Shown in pieces: positions 43,370 through 54,963 of a stretch of 64,000 nt of DNA. Positions within the stretch are counted from its first letter, which is position 1. Each line of letters starts with the position of its first letter. Source of the stretch: Carposina sasakii (lineage: Eukaryota; Arthropoda; Insecta; Lepidoptera; Carposinidae); contig CP053154.1 in NCBI GenBank assembly GCA_014607495.2, positions 11,718,001 through 11,782,000 of the forward strand, written 5' to 3'. The notes under the pieces are model-generated. The model had not been told where the DNA came from. It did no database searches and worked only from the letters and a program-made list of their open reading frames with translations. The translations under genes and the position numbers were made by a program.

Positions 43370-44940
43370 TATCTTTAATGTATTAGCACAATTGTCTAAA
43401 AGTAATTCTTTTTGTTTATTTCTTTTCCTTATTTATTATTCGACATTATAATGGGCTGATAGTCGCACTTGACCTTCTATCACGAGAATACATCAGCTGC
43501 ATCTCTATTCGTGCATATAGTAAGACTCGACTAAGGAATTTAGGGGCGTTCTCTTAGGCAACGAGCTACCTGCTTGTCACTGATCTTTTATATCTAGCCC
43601 CTGACCCAATTTGTAAAATGTATGTAATACTCGTAATGGGCTGTTTATATAATTCCCTATACTAGTAAATCATGTAACACGTAGTTTCTAACAACTGTAT
43701 ACACTATCCTTTACAAAGAGAGAACAAGTACGTGACTTGAGATGTCCTTGATCTACATTTTGTTTAGAAGTACTTTGTTGGCACTCGTTACAAAAATATA
43801 GGTACATAAGTATGAGTACATCACGGTACAGTAAATTAGCTAACTAACTACATCTGTCCATGCTTTGCTGAATGATAATAAGAAATTGACACCCTGTTTT
43901 ACTATAGAAATGAAATGTTCTTTTTACACGAAAAAATCCCATGAATTTTCCTCATTACGAGATGGGTGTTCATGAGATATTTATTATGATGATGATCTCC
44001 GACCGTATTTCGCCCAAGGCGATATATTTATTATAAGATGGTTATAGCAGTTCCGTTCAAAATCTCTAGTGGGATAAAATGCCTTCGATGGTTCGTGTTG
44101 GGACGACTATGGCTCATCATGGATAGGCCGGGATTGACCCTTGTAAGATAAGGCATATTGCGGCCAGAGTCAAATCAATTCTTTAAGCGACGTCAGACGT
44201 CCCCGATGTAAAATTATTAACATAATAATACTGTTTACATTTCCAATTACGTATCTTAACCACTAACCTATGTAATACGAGTATGCGTTAGTAGGTACAC
44301 ATTACCCTAAATACGAATACAAAAGAGTTTAGCATAATGCTAAAAACCTCTGCTCTTTCTTTTCAGCCCGACAGAAAAATGTTTCTTGTACTTGTTTGGA
44401 AGTCCAACTTTAAACTAAAATTAAAAGGATGTCACAACCCGTATCCGTAGTTTAGTTGGCCCAGAATTCTGTATCGAGAAACTGCAAAGTTTATCTGTAG
44501 CGAGCGAGTTTACACAGACTTGTAATTTAATAGAATTACTGAGTACACACAGACGGAGTTCGCCGATCCAGTTAATTGCAAAAAAACGTCTGTCCCGATC
44601 AAGTTCACTTTAGTTGTGGGGCGGGGTGTTTACCCCAGTTTCTACAGTAGAAAGCACTTTGTCTAAAGATTTTACAGGTTTCTTCTCTTTTATATTGTGA
44701 GTTTTGATACAATGAAACTGGTGCAAGTTTAATTAACACAATATTACGTCGGTTTTGTTATTTAAAGCCGTGTCTCCACTTGGTTGAACTTGTCACGTGT
44801 ACCCGAAGAAATCGGGTAACTTTTCTATTCCGACTCCACCCTTTGTAGGTATTTGGCACTTTTAACGGATTACAAGTCTCCATCAAGGGCTTGCCCGCCA
44901 CCGGGCCTTACACCGAATTATAAGTCATTTATTATTGCAT
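43370..44940. other. No gene recognised
   Basis: Mostly AT-rich. GATCTCCGACC at about 43995 resembles the reverse complement of the LINE 3' end near 41530. GGGGCGGGGTGTTTACCCC at about 44618-44636 forms a small hairpin. No exon-like structure was seen. Confidence 0.4.
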
Positions 44941-44944
44941 TGCA

Positions 44945-45197
44945 TTGGCCGCGTGGCACCGGCAAAGTAGAATTCGTACCACCCCATGTCTGCCCGTGGG
45001 TATCGTACGAGGCGATTAAGGGTTTCCGGGAGGTGGGCAGCAGCGCCTCCCGTGTTGACAACATAGTCCAAAACACAAACTGCGGTCACCCAGCGTGGTG
45101 ACTATGGGTAAATACCCCCCGTGGCAGTCTTGTGGCGTGCCCTGGGGGAGGCCTACGTCCAGCAGTGGACTGCAATAGGCTGATGATGATGATGATT
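44945..45197 (+). mobile_element. RTE-tailed SINE-like retroposon
   Basis: Same layout as 7308-7571: GGCCGCGTGGCACCGGCAAA at the 5' side, a body with GGGAGGTGGGCAGCAGCGCC, a 3' end readable as GEAYVQQWTAIG plus stop, and a (TGA)n tail to 45197. ATTGCAT on both sides may be a short target duplication. Confidence 0.75.
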
Positions 45198-45275
45198 GCA
45201 TAAGATATAATATAATACCTACATATATAACATTGGATCCGTGGTTTAAATTATCCAAATGCACGGCAATCTCAG

Positions 45276-45435
45276 GAGAAATTGGCCAAATTCGCCCCGA
45301 TTTCTCCAGGGACATAATATGGCAGGACCCGTCCAATGTCGCCTATACTGGACTCGGCTTCAGAATTCTGTTCGAATACGAAACTTTTAACAACGTTTCC
45401 ATCACGGAAACTTTCGTTTACTTTGATAACTAAGT
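45276..45435 (+). CDS. Orphan exon-like ORF, unknown protein
   Basis: After a possible acceptor ATCTCAG (45275) an open frame reads EIGQIRPDFSRDIIWQDPSN, then TGLGFRILFEYETFNNVS and ITETFVYFDN before TAA (45431-45433). Codon third positions are mostly C or G, unlike the AT-rich surroundings and like real exons. The frame is open leftwards to 45079, so the true left edge is unsure. The pattern of short alternating hydrophobic strands and 'GFRILFEY' slightly resembles the end of a CUB-type extracellular domain, but that is a guess. No partner exons were found; it could be a last exon or a stranded gene fragment. Confidence 0.35.
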
Positions 45436-45548
45436 CAGTAGTTCTTTTTTAGAGATGTCAATTATTCAATCGAACTTTTTACCAGGATTTATCCAACCCA
45501 CGGATTACTTAAAAGTTATTCCGCCCTTACCGTATTAGAATACTATAA

Positions 45549-45715
45549 GGGTTGGACCACACGTCTACGCTTTCGCTTTTATGCATCGTCCTATGCTTTT
45601 CTGTCACTCATGACTGTCATTTGCTAGAGGCAGAAAGGTAATGGCGGTGCTACTCATATATCTTGCGGCGGATTCCTCGACACGAAAGCATCCTGACATG
45701 TGTATGGTCCAACCC
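45549..45715. mobile_element. MITE with GGGTTGGACCA ends and TAA target (Harbinger-like)
   Basis: A 167-bp element with GGGTTGGACCA at the left and its exact reverse complement TGGTCCAACCC at the right. It is flanked by TAA at 45546-45548 and 45716-45718. A 3-bp TNA-type target duplication with G-rich ends fits PIF/Harbinger MITEs. There is no ORF. Confidence 0.75.
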
Positions 45716-46064
45716 TAATGATTACTACCGAATTATTACCCTAATTATAACCTATGCCTTTAATCAAGTTCGTGCTACTCATGTCAGTCCCTATTACATC
45801 AAGAAGTAGCACCTGTACATGAATAGGTATCATAAACTCCGTTATAAATTAATTAATTCCGCTATTTTAGTCAATAGGTATTGATGTATTGATTGCTGCA
45901 ACTACTCCAATAGACCGTGATGGTGTCACGCAAACTGACAGCAAATAAATCATCAATCCCATAAGCTATGACACATTTCAGCTGAAATTAAGCCGCGGTA
46001 ATGTAGTTTTGGTAAATTTGATCAATGAGAGTGAAAATATTTCATTCATATATTTTGTCCCCGG

Positions 46065-46215
46065 AATGGGGTACCAGGGCTGCATGATCACAAAGGAGGT
46101 ACTAAAGCCACGTTTAGCATAGCGGAGCTAGATGTAGGATCAGTGACAAGTTGCTAGTCAACTCTTACGATATGCACGAAAGGAGATGCAGCTGTTCTAT
46201 TCTAGTAAAACCACT
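46065..46215. repeat. Interspersed repeat, copy of 21085-21260
   Basis: GCATGATCACAAAGGAGGTA, AGCCACGTTTAGCATAGCGG, GACAAGTTGCTAGTC and GCACGAAAGGAGATGCAGCT in order. Ends not defined. Confidence 0.5.
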
Positions 46216-46639
46216 GAGTGAATCATAAACGTCTACCTACATTAATATTCTTTACTGTACTGTACACTGTGTACACAAGAATTCGTCGATATGGACTGGT
46301 TTAATTAACCGCTCGCCAGATGGACGTAAACGTGAAAGTTTAAGTTGCTTTGGTAAGTAGACGCTAACTAAAGTTGGACAGCCCGATAACAAGTTTCGAT
46401 AGGAGTTCGGGTATTGCATCCTACTTGCACCGCGACGGCCGTGACAGTGTGTTCAACTTTGATTACAAACTTCCATCTGAAAACATTTTAATTTCCATTA
46501 TTTGTTATAGACCAGATTGTAATATTTGTGCGTGAAAAACGGCGGTAAGCTCACCCGAACCCCAACTGGTGAAAAGTGGGTGTGTGAAAATTACACACTT
46601 CTGCCCGAGTATGTAAGTACGAATATGTGTGTTATAGCC

Positions 46640-46952
46640 ACTTAGTAATCTCGCAGACAAGATCTATCATCGAATGAATAGATTATTACGTACAAAGATC
46701 ACCGACATAGCTCAACGGTCCAGCAAGCTGAAGTGGCAATGGGCAGGACACATAGCTCGAAGAACTGATGGCCGATGGAGTCGGAAAGTTCTAGAGCGGA
46801 TACCACGTATCGGCAAGCGCAGCGTGGGAAGGCCACCCGCGAGGTGGACGGATGACCTGGCCAAGGTTGCGGGCGTCGGTTGGATGCAGGCTGCTTCCGA
46901 CCGGTCGGAGTGGAGGTTGTTGGGGGAGACCTATGTCCAACAGATTATTTAA
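46640..46952 (+). pseudogene. RTE-clade LINE pol C-terminus
   Basis: An open frame gives RTKITDIAQRSSKLKWQWAG, HIARRTDGRWSRKVLERIP, GKRSVGRPPARWTDDLAKVA and GETYVQQII before a stop. This is the conserved C-terminal region after the reverse transcriptase thumb in the same LINE family as 9003-10680, which lacks it. The expected ending is GEAYVQQWTAIG plus a short-repeat tail. Here it turns into II-stop, so the very end has been altered. It is a 5'-truncated, inactive copy. Confidence 0.85.
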
Positions 46953-46959
46953 ATTTATC

Positions 46960-47370
46960 AATACCTATAGGTAGATGAATACAGAAGATAAATAGATAAA
47001 TATTATACATAAGTAACCGATAGATACGGAACAAAATAAATATAAGTGTTTCTATTTAACACAATGGAATCTCACAATATCTCTATTATTGGCAATAATA
47101 TCACTGTTTCCGAGCACGCCTGAGGATCACACAAAGAGAATTTGAAACCGACTGTGACGCTCGCTCGGGGCGCTTCACTTATTTCTTTCGTAGCACCACA
47201 GCTGGCTGCAACAAAACTTCATCGGAAATTGTGCATCAATGAACGAATACGGTATATTTCACCGAAGCAAAAAGTATAGTAGAGCTGCTATAAAGTAATC
47301 TAGTAGAGATAGAGAGTAAAAACGCCTTTATACATAAATGATTAACTTTTTTATACTGTGAGTCTTGATT
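46960..47370. other. No gene recognised
   Basis: AT-rich except for a GC-richer patch at about 47150-47225. No motif or terminal repeat was identified. Confidence 0.35.
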
Positions 47371-47373
47371 ATA

Positions 47374-47632
47374 CAGGGTGTAACAAAAGGGGTATGTTAA
47401 GCGAAAAGCTATGTAAATAGCTCATTAAAAGAAACCTATCCACAAAATTTCAGACTCGAAATCACATGTTTAATTTTCCAGATAGTATGGAGAATTCCTA
47501 AACAACTCAGGAATGTTCATACAATATTAAAAATAAACATGTGATTTCGAGTCTCTAATTTTGGAAATAGGTTCACTATAGTGGTCTATTGAGATAGCTT
47601 TTCGCTTAACATACACTTTCTGTTACACACTG
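47374..47632. mobile_element. Foldback MITE, family A (259 bp)
   Basis: From CAGGGTGTAACAAAAGGGG to GTTACACACTG with TA on both sides. It has inner inverted pairs GACTCGAAATCACATGTTTA and the reverse complement, as in 25253-25512. Confidence 0.88.
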
Positions 47633-47639
47633 TATAAAT

Positions 47640-48655
47640 ATAAACCCTGTGTTCTTAGCGGTGAGCTAACGGATTGCCTTTAATTACATTGTTTTCATCA
47701 GGGCACCCAGTGGTCACGTAACCACATATTTGGTAACTAGGTGAGTGCTCATAATACTATAATTTCTAAGCACAAAAATATTAATATCTGATTATTCTAA
47801 CTTGACGTAAGAAAATAAACAGTTCGCATAATGGAACTACCCTACCTACCCTGCCCTATTCTGTTTGCTATTTTTCTTTAAATAATATGAAACATTTTAG
47901 TGTAAATATGGGAAATATCAAGCATTTAAGTACATAATTAATTTAAGCCACTAGACACAATATGACGCCCATGATTTCTTATTAGCAGGTTTTTTTAGAC
48001 GCATACAATACTCGTATACACAAACTTTAATTTGGAAAGTTTCGACAACTATCATAACCTGAGTAAGTAAGCTTTTAGAATGATGCGCGGAAGTTCCTAT
48101 AAATTGTACCTATTGATCTGAGTTTTATGGAGTTATTTTAGCTCTTCTGATGATATAACGTATCTGTAAAATATCCACTCAATTTGGGTGCACGGTTTTG
48201 TGCACATTGATTTATGTATACTATGTATGTATGCTATGTAGTTATATGTAAGAATAAAAATCAGTATGTCACTAGCGCTTCCAAGTGTCTTAATGAGTAC
48301 CTAAGCTAAGCTTTAATGCCATTAAAATGGATTCGTTCGTGGAGATTATCGGATTTCACGAGAGGTCTGCTAATAAGTGCAAACAGTATACGTACTGCGA
48401 ACGATGAATCTAAGTAGTTTTGAACTTTTGTTTGCTTTTAAGCTCAATCTGTCTGTTAAAAATTTTGGTAATTATTCAAATAAATTTTATCAACGGGGAT
48501 TTAGCACGGACATAAAGAATTATGTCCTACAAACTAACTGGGTATAAGGTTTAATAAAATGATCGTCTACTATATACATATATAGTTTTTATTTAGGGAT
48601 TCGGATAAATTTACGAATATTAGTACACACATACATAAACAGGTGCATATACATA
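47640..48655. other. AT-rich sequence, nothing recognised
   Basis: No ORF, splice-bordered exon or repeat copy could be supported. Confidence 0.4.
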
Positions 48656-48659
48656 CGGG

Positions 48660-48880
48660 TGTTCCCGAAATGCAGTTGCCAGAACTGAAGAATCATCAGC
48701 ATCCTACAGCCAAGTTTATCATAACGGTAACAGTAGTTGTAAATTATCAGTGACAACTTGACTGATGACTTGCTAGCTGTCGCCATGCTGTCGCTATGCT
48801 GTCGCCCGAGAGAATGATTGAGTATATATGACATGCACGGAAGGAGATTCAGCTGATGTACCTATTCTAGTGAAGCTCCG
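48660..48880. repeat. Interspersed repeat, copy of 21085-21260
   Basis: CATCCTACAGCCAAGTTTATC, GACAACTTGACTGATGACTT, GCTAGCTGTCG (with a small duplication GCTGTCGCTATGCTGTCGC) and ACATGCACGGAAGGAGATTC in order. It abuts the family D MITE at 48881. Confidence 0.45.
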
Positions 48881-49032
48881 CCCTCTTATTACCTAACCAG
48901 CAAAAGCAAAGCGATAGCGAAGATAGTACAAAATTCGCTGATTGCTTGTCAAATTCGTATTACTTAAAATGGATACAAGGCGAATATTGTACAATTTTTG
49001 CTATCGTATTGCAAATTAGGTCATCAGGGGGG
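48881..49032. mobile_element. Palindromic MITE, family D (shorter copy)
   Basis: Left end CCCTCTTATTACCTAACCAG with CAAAAGCAAAGCGATAGCGA. The right end is built of the complement, GCTATCGTATTGCAAATTAGG then TCATCAGGGGGG. It is shorter than the copies at 22282 and 36377. Confidence 0.7.
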
Positions 49033-49039
49033 CAGATCA

Positions 49040-49595
49040 GAACGGTACAATCTAACAATAGAAGTACTTAATTAAATACATCCATGTCAACTGCTTGCAT
49101 CTATCTGCTGCAAGTTAAAAGTTCGTATAAAATAACAAACTCTAAATACAATTTCTTGCGGTTCCCAACCTTGGCTGACCACGTCCCGCCTGCACCGCTG
49201 CGGTTCTTCATGCATATTTCATTGCAGATTTGCCCTCAACTTTGCTTCATTCGCTGACTTCAAGGACCTTAATTATCAAGAAACCTTGTTATTTGAGTAC
49301 TATGTAATCTGTTTTATATTTTAAAGTACTAATTAGGCGTTTATACGTTCATCTATTAATTTTTTCTAAATTTGTTTGCTCGGACAATTCTTCCCAGAAA
49401 TGTATTAATTCGTATTGTTTTTATTTCCATTTATATTAAAAATTACTAAGCGGAAATGTAAAAGTAAATAAATAATAATTTTTAAATGTTTTTTTTTTAA
49501 TCATTCGTCGGACGATTCTTCCCGGAAATGGATATTTCGTAATCTTATTATTTCCGTTAGGTACTATAAAATTTGCTAAATACTATACATGAGGG
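49040..49595. repeat. AT-rich sequence with a diverged local duplication
   Basis: CTCGGACAATTCTTCCCAGAAATG (about 49380) and GTCGGACGATTCTTCCCGGAAATG (about 49508), with following sequence, are direct repeats about 128 bp apart. Nothing else is recognised in this stretch. Confidence 0.5.
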
Positions 49596-49600
49596 ATGTA

Positions 49601-49760
49601 CAGGGTGTAAGTGACAGCCATAGAAATACTGAAAAGCTGAACAAATACCATTATTTTGAGTTAGACAACAGTATTACTCTCAGTAAATGCATATTTTGAA
49701 TGACTCGGTAATATTTCCCATTAGATTTGTTTTTTAAAATACTAGCGATAAATTATAATA
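49601..49760 (+). mobile_element. TA-flanked CAGGGTG element, family B, 5' part
   Basis: CAGGGTGTAAGTGACAGCCA after TA, then AATACTGAAAAGCTGAACAA and ACAGTATTACTC, matching the start of 15384-15950. The 3' end was not found. Confidence 0.6.
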
Positions 49761-49906
49761 ATAAAATATTGTACAAGATACAGATTAAATCCCAACGACG
49801 ACGTTCAATATCCGGTGACTTGGTTCTGTTCTGACACAGAATAGCTAACGTCAGAAGTGACACTTAATAATTTAATTTATTTATAGGTAGTAAGCAATAC
49901 TATCCA

Positions 49907-50103
49907 TCTTCTATACATAAAAATCTTTGTTCTGAATGACTATCTGACAACGAACAGCCTAAACCGCTGATTTCAAAAAACTGAAACTTGATGAGTGTGT
50001 TCTTTGCTTAAAGTAGGTATTCGATAAGAAAGGATTTTCTGATATTTCTACGATAACAGCGAATTCTAAAGTTTAAGTGGACGAAGCCGCGGGTTTCCGC
50101 TAG
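49907..50103 (+). mobile_element. Non-autonomous Helitron, family 4
   Basis: Begins TCTTCTATACATAAAAATC after an A. It ends GTGGACGAAGCCGCGGGTTT-CCG then CTAG (50100-50103) before T. Partial relatives are at 37338 and at about 50398-50470 (AAAATGCTTTGTCCTAAATG). Confidence 0.7.
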
Positions 50104-51850
50104 TCTTATATGGGAGAAAGTATCACCTGCTTTTAAAATCTCCTAGTACATACTTACATCTTTGGGACACGCTTTGTTGAATCACATTTTCTTTTTCAGT
50201 CGGAAACTTTTATAAAGTAATATTGTGTGGGTGAGATTCAGTAATCTCCTTCCTTATTAAATATACATAAAGGATAAAAGGTTATTTGAATATAGGTACT
50301 TAGTAGGTATTGGCTAAAAACTAAATGGTGATTATATAATATATTTACTTTTACAAGAATATTTTAACGTAAACTTGTTACCGAAATGTATTCAAAACAT
50401 ATAAAATGCTTTGTCCTAAATGATTGATCGATCAACGCACAATCTAAACCACTACTAATCTAACAGCCAATTTCGGTAACCGATCTCGAAAGATTTTTTG
50501 CATATTTCAGATTAAATGTTCCATAGTTTTGAAATCGGCAGTGACCTGAAACTTGGAAGTTATGTTTTAGATCTCTCTAACGTACATTAGATATTAAAAA
50601 TAATAGTTTATTTACTCAAAACGTGGCACAATAAAGTTATTACCACATTATTACATCAGAGACATGTTTCGCCAAAAAATGCGGCATTTTAAGGCAATTT
50701 TAATTTATTCAACATTCTCATAATAAAATTAAAGCCGCTGAGCTCTTATTGCTTCTAAGAATAGGTGAAAATATTGCTAGGATAAGCATTTTCATTTCTC
50801 TGTAAGTGAATAATGTTTAATACATTACTATGCTTCGTATTGTAAACAATGTAAAATAGTAGTGGTCGCTCGTGTGAATTATTCATCGTGTGTACAGCTG
50901 CTTGCATTTTGGTGTGGCGCATATTGTTTAAAATTTTAAAATAAAATTTTGCTCATAAAGACTACTGGAGAATAAAATGTGCAAACGTGCCTGCTTTTAG
51001 AATAAATAATTAATATTAAGGTGGATTTTAAATGCAGAAAAGAATACTTCCCGCAATTTTTTTTTAATATTGAACAAAATATGTCAATAATAATTGATTA
51101 CCTAGTTACCAATAATTCAGTAGAAATCTATATCAAGCCTTAAATTTTGTTACTTAGTTACTAGAGGTCAGTTACTAGACGACTGTTTTTATTCGCTGAC
51201 CACGTAAATGTGAAAATAATCAACAGGAAATCTACAAATAAAGCACGAAAAATATAAACATTAAGGCGGTGTGATCAGACAAAAGAGGCATTTTAGAATC
51301 GATTTTTTAAATACTTGTCCGATTACCACAGCTCTAATTTTTTTATATGTTATTATTAAAATCTTTATCAAGTTTGTGGCCAACGTGGAAACTCAATTAC
51401 TTAAAAAATTCTCGATAGAATTTCGATTTGAAAATTACCTTTTTTACGTTTTTATAAGCGAAATATCTTGAAAACTATTGTGAATATCAACACGAAACTT
51501 GCATAGTTGTATAGCACTTTATCAGATCTAGTTTATGGCCAAAGTACATTTTTTGTAAATTTTGTAGATAATTAACAATTAATAAAAAACACATCTACAA
51601 CTACGCTGTGTTCTAATCCTTGCACTGGCCAGTCTCGCTCGGAACATTCAGTACCGCCGTGACCACTGTCAACGCCGGTTCTGTGCTTGTTTTTTCGCGC
51701 GCAAATACATAATATAAAATACTATATTTATTTAGTAAGTAGACTTGGGAAATCGTAGTGTAAAAAAAGAGAGACCTTACGTAAAAAAGACTTACGTAGA
51801 AAACATTAAGTACCTACCTACATAGATACTTTATAGTATGTTTTAGATTG
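50104..51850. other. AT-rich sequence, one Helitron 5' fragment
   Basis: A family 4 Helitron start fragment lies at about 50398-50470. The rest, including an ORF of 66 codons at 51271, has background composition and no supported gene. A GC-richer patch at 51600-51700 is unexplained. Confidence 0.4.
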
Positions 51851-51852
51851 TA

Positions 51853-52063
51853 CTAGCGCCCGCCCACGGCTTTGCCCGCGTGAGAGTGTATTACTCCCGT
51901 GCGAAGCCGAGGCGGGTCCCTAGTTACATTATAAACCTTCCTTGTGAATCACTCTATCTATTAAAAAAACCGCATAAAAAAAAATCTGTTCCCTAGTTTG
52001 AAAAATCTAAGCATACATAGGGACAGACATCAGAAAGCGACTTTGTTTTATAATATGTAGTGA
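51853..52063 (-). mobile_element. Non-autonomous Helitron, family 2
   Basis: On the minus strand it starts TCACTACATATTATAAAAC after an A (52063). It ends with GC-rich CACGCGGGCAAAGCCGTGGG, CGGGCG then CTAG (51853-51856) before T. It matches 39860-40063. Confidence 0.78.
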
Positions 52064-52307
52064 TTTCGTATTTAAAAATGATATTCATAAGTAGGTAATT
52101 ATGTTACGTGTCTATTTTACCATTTCTATGACCTAGTATAATTTTATATATCTACTTAGTTTTTTTTAGATCCACAAAATCCCGGGGAAAAAATCCGGGA
52201 TTTTTCCGAACATTTTGTGCAAAAGTTATGACATTATAGTCCTCTTTATGACATTAAACTGCAAATAACTTAGTATCAATAGCAAATATAACAAGTAGCA
52301 GTATATA

Positions 52308-52571
52308 CAGGGTGTAACAAAAAGGGTATGGTAAGCGAAATACTATAAAAACAACCCACTATAGATAACATATCCCGAATTTTTAGACTAGTAATCGCAT
52401 GTTTATTTTTCAAGATTGTATGTTCATAATATTCCTGAGTGGGTTAGGTGTTCTCCATACTATCTGGACAAATAAATATGTGATTTTTAGTCTCAAATTT
52501 TGGTGATAGGTTCTTTATAGTGGGTTATATTTATAGCTTTTCGGTTAACATACTCCTTTTGTTACACCCTG
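52308..52571. mobile_element. Foldback MITE, family A (264 bp)
   Basis: From CAGGGTGTAACAAAAAGGG to GTTACACCCTG with TA on each side. Inner inverted halves are as in 25253-25512, but more diverged in the stem. Confidence 0.88.
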
Positions 52572-52672
52572 TATATACACCACTTTGGGGGATAATGGGC
52601 GTGACTATTATGTATATATGTATATGATTTCAAATTGTTTCGAACATAAATCCCTAAGTTGCCCGCGAATCC

Positions 52673-53190
52673 CTAGCTGTCCCGCGACTTCGTCCGCGTG
52701 GAATAGTGACTTTCGATAGCAGACGTAATATCCATACAAACTTTCATCCCCTATTTCAACCCCTTACATCCCTTTTTTGCATATGGCGCGCAGTGCTTGG
52801 CAAGTCTCTTACTTAATTCTCTGTATTGTTCTGTTCTATATTTTTATTTTCTGAGCCCTAAGCTTTTTTCCGATGTCATCACACAAAATTTTTCACCCCC
52901 TATTTTTAGCCCCTTAGGGGTATTCTTTTAAAAAATTTGAATGTCGTATTTATTTATATCTAATGCAAAGCCTAAAAGCTTCTAGCTTAAAAAATGACGT
53001 AATTTCCATACAAACTTTCATCCTCTATTTCAACACCTTACATCTCTTTTTTTGCATTAAAAAGTAGCCTATATCCTTTGTCAGGCTCTAGACTATCTCT
53101 GTACCAAATTTCATTTAAATCGGTTCAGTAGTTTAGGCGTGATTGCGTAACACACAGACAGACAGAGTTACTTTCGCATTTATAATCCGA
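52673..53190 (-). mobile_element. Helitron, family 5 (about 520 bp)
   Basis: On the minus strand the 3' end is CCACGCGGACGAAGTCGCGG-GACAG then CTAG (52673-52676). The 5' part reads ATTATAAATGCGAAAGTAAC, CTGTCTGTCTGTGTGTTACG, CTACTGAACCGATTTAAATG and GATAGTCTAGAGCCTGACAA, an arrangement I recall from a common lepidopteran repeat. The interior shows a partial repeat (CATACAAACTTTCATCC twice). A second, partial copy of the 3' module (GTTGCCCGCGAATCC) lies just outside at about 52658-52673. Confidence 0.65.
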
Positions 53191-53374
53191 AGGAAGAATT
53201 TGAAGATCATACTTTAATACCACTTTGGGGTAAAAGAGTTATAAATAATAATGTGTATTATCCAGCAACTGCAAGCTATAACCGATCATAGTTATTTGTT
53301 TAGGAGATATTTTTAATTGCACATCAAATAAATAATCGCCCATCAATTTAATCTCATCTTTTATATACTTTATT

Positions 53375-53575
53375 TACATACATATAATCACGCTTTTATC
53401 CCTTACGGGGTAGGCAGAGTACCAAGGGCCGATAGAACCACATGGTGCCACTTCTGACCAATTTTGAGGGTATAGTTGAGATATACAAGTTCGGTTAGTA
53501 GTGACAGATGGTCAGCCCATCGCCTACAAAACATCAAGACCCTCTTGTTCCTCTACTGACTTGTACAGTATGCCC
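53375..53575 (-). mobile_element. 5'-truncated retroposon with 15-bp TSD
   Basis: The segment is flanked by perfect direct repeats TTTATATACTTTATT at 53360-53374 and 53576-53590. The 3' end is at the left, where the minus strand reads GCGTGATTATATGTATGTA, a short-repeat-like tail. ATCACGC and CCCGGAAGGGTAGG/CCCTTACGGGGTAGG-type sequence is shared with 60403-60524. There is no ORF. Confidence 0.75.
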
Positions 53576-53839
53576 TTTATATACTTTATTACAGCAATTA
53601 AATTATTTTAGTACAAATAAACGCAATGTTTTACAAAATAACTACAGCAGATAATTCGAAAATACATAATATCAGCCCAACATAAACTGTTTTCCTCGAA
53701 TGCAAGACAAATTAATACCTTTTGGACTACAAACTCATCATAAATACTGACTGCATATCAAATTAACCTTAGCGCACAACTAGTATAAGACGAATGACGT
53801 TTTGTCGGTGTAACGGTTCCCTTTTCATACAACGATAAA

Positions 53840-54321
53840 AATAATAAGTTAGGTTAGGTTAGAGTATGGCAAACAACGCACAAGCCGAGCGAGCGGAACG
53901 AGCGTGCCGCGGCAGCTGCCGGCGAAGTTTCAGAATCGAATTGATGAAACGATATTTTAGTGTTGATCTCACTCATTATGTTATGTTTTGTTTATTTAAT
54001 TCGGCCTTAGAAAATGGCTTAAAAACAAAAATTTTACCAATAGACGATTTAAAAAAACCCAGTTACGCTCAAAAAGTTCAAAAACCTTGATCAACCCTAA
54101 TAGAGAGTCACAAGTGATCCTTAGCTATGTATCACACAATAACCAATAAGCCCATTTAACTAGTCGATATCGCCCGATACAATTGGGCGCCGGAAAACAA
54201 ACATTAGGTACGGATAATCAAAATAAAAATGCATTTCCTGCGAGTTATAATATTGTCGTGTTAACTCAACCCTATAGTACTTGTTCAGCATTCCAGTATT
54301 TGCCTTGTCACCTACACCCTG
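53840..54321 (-). mobile_element. TA-flanked CAGGGTG element, family B, partial
   Basis: Its terminus is CACCCTG at 54315-54321 followed by TA (the minus strand reads CAGGGTGTAGGTGACAAGGC). It shares with 15384-15950 GAACAAGTACTATAG-type sequence, GCGCCCAATTGTATCGGGCG, TAGGGTTGATCAAGG and TTTTTGAACTTTTTGAG. The far end is uncertain. A GC-rich patch at 53880-53935 and an ORF at 53866 fall in or beside it and are not taken as a gene. Confidence 0.6.
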
Positions 54322-54329
54322 TAAATTTT

Positions 54330-54960
54330 TTAATTATATTTACAATTTACGCAGTAAGCAACCAGTTACAAAATAGATTATACAGGAAAGAAATTAAAAT
54401 CCCGCAATTAATCCCGAAATCAACCAGAATACGGATGGCGTTTACAGAATAAGACGTCCGCGGACAGATTGCGCTGGTTGCGGGGGGCGCCCCGCAGTTA
54501 CGTCTACCTCAACCCCTCAAATACCTAAAATTCGTCTATTGGAGCGCCTTAACGTCAGCGTATCAATTTTTGATATGGGGCAATCTAACATCATTATTTT
54601 CGCTTCCCATACATAATTCATTGCCAGGTGAATAAAACGAGTAGTAAAGGGCAAATGTCAGAAACATTACTACGAGGTAAAAGATGGTTATTCATGACTG
54701 GTAAATATAGAATCAGCTATGTCTAAGCTAAGCATGAATATCGTATTATATTAAGAATAAAAATTCAAAAAAACACAACAAAAAAGTTGTTTAAAGTCAG
54801 TATTAAATTTACATCCTGTTTACATACTATGTGTAGTTAAGCCCCAAAAACTACTGGTTTATACGAAATTTCACGTTTTCGATTCACACTTGGCTGGTTT
54901 TTTCATTTAAATTACTATTGGAACAAAAGTCGATATATATTTATTGCTTGTTTGTGTATA
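54330..54960. other. No gene recognised
   Basis: Includes a GC-rich spot at about 54450-54500 with GGGGGGCGCCCCGC. Otherwise AT-rich with no supported feature. Confidence 0.35.
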
Positions 54961-54963
54961 AAT

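Noticed and set aside
53847..53864. TTAGG telomere-like run
   Set aside because: Only about two and a half units in interior repeat-rich DNA; too short to indicate a telomere.
53866..54090. 74-codon ORF starting MANNAQAERAERAC
   Set aside because: It overlaps the partial family B transposable element, and its second half lies in sequence shared with 15384-15950, where it is not open.
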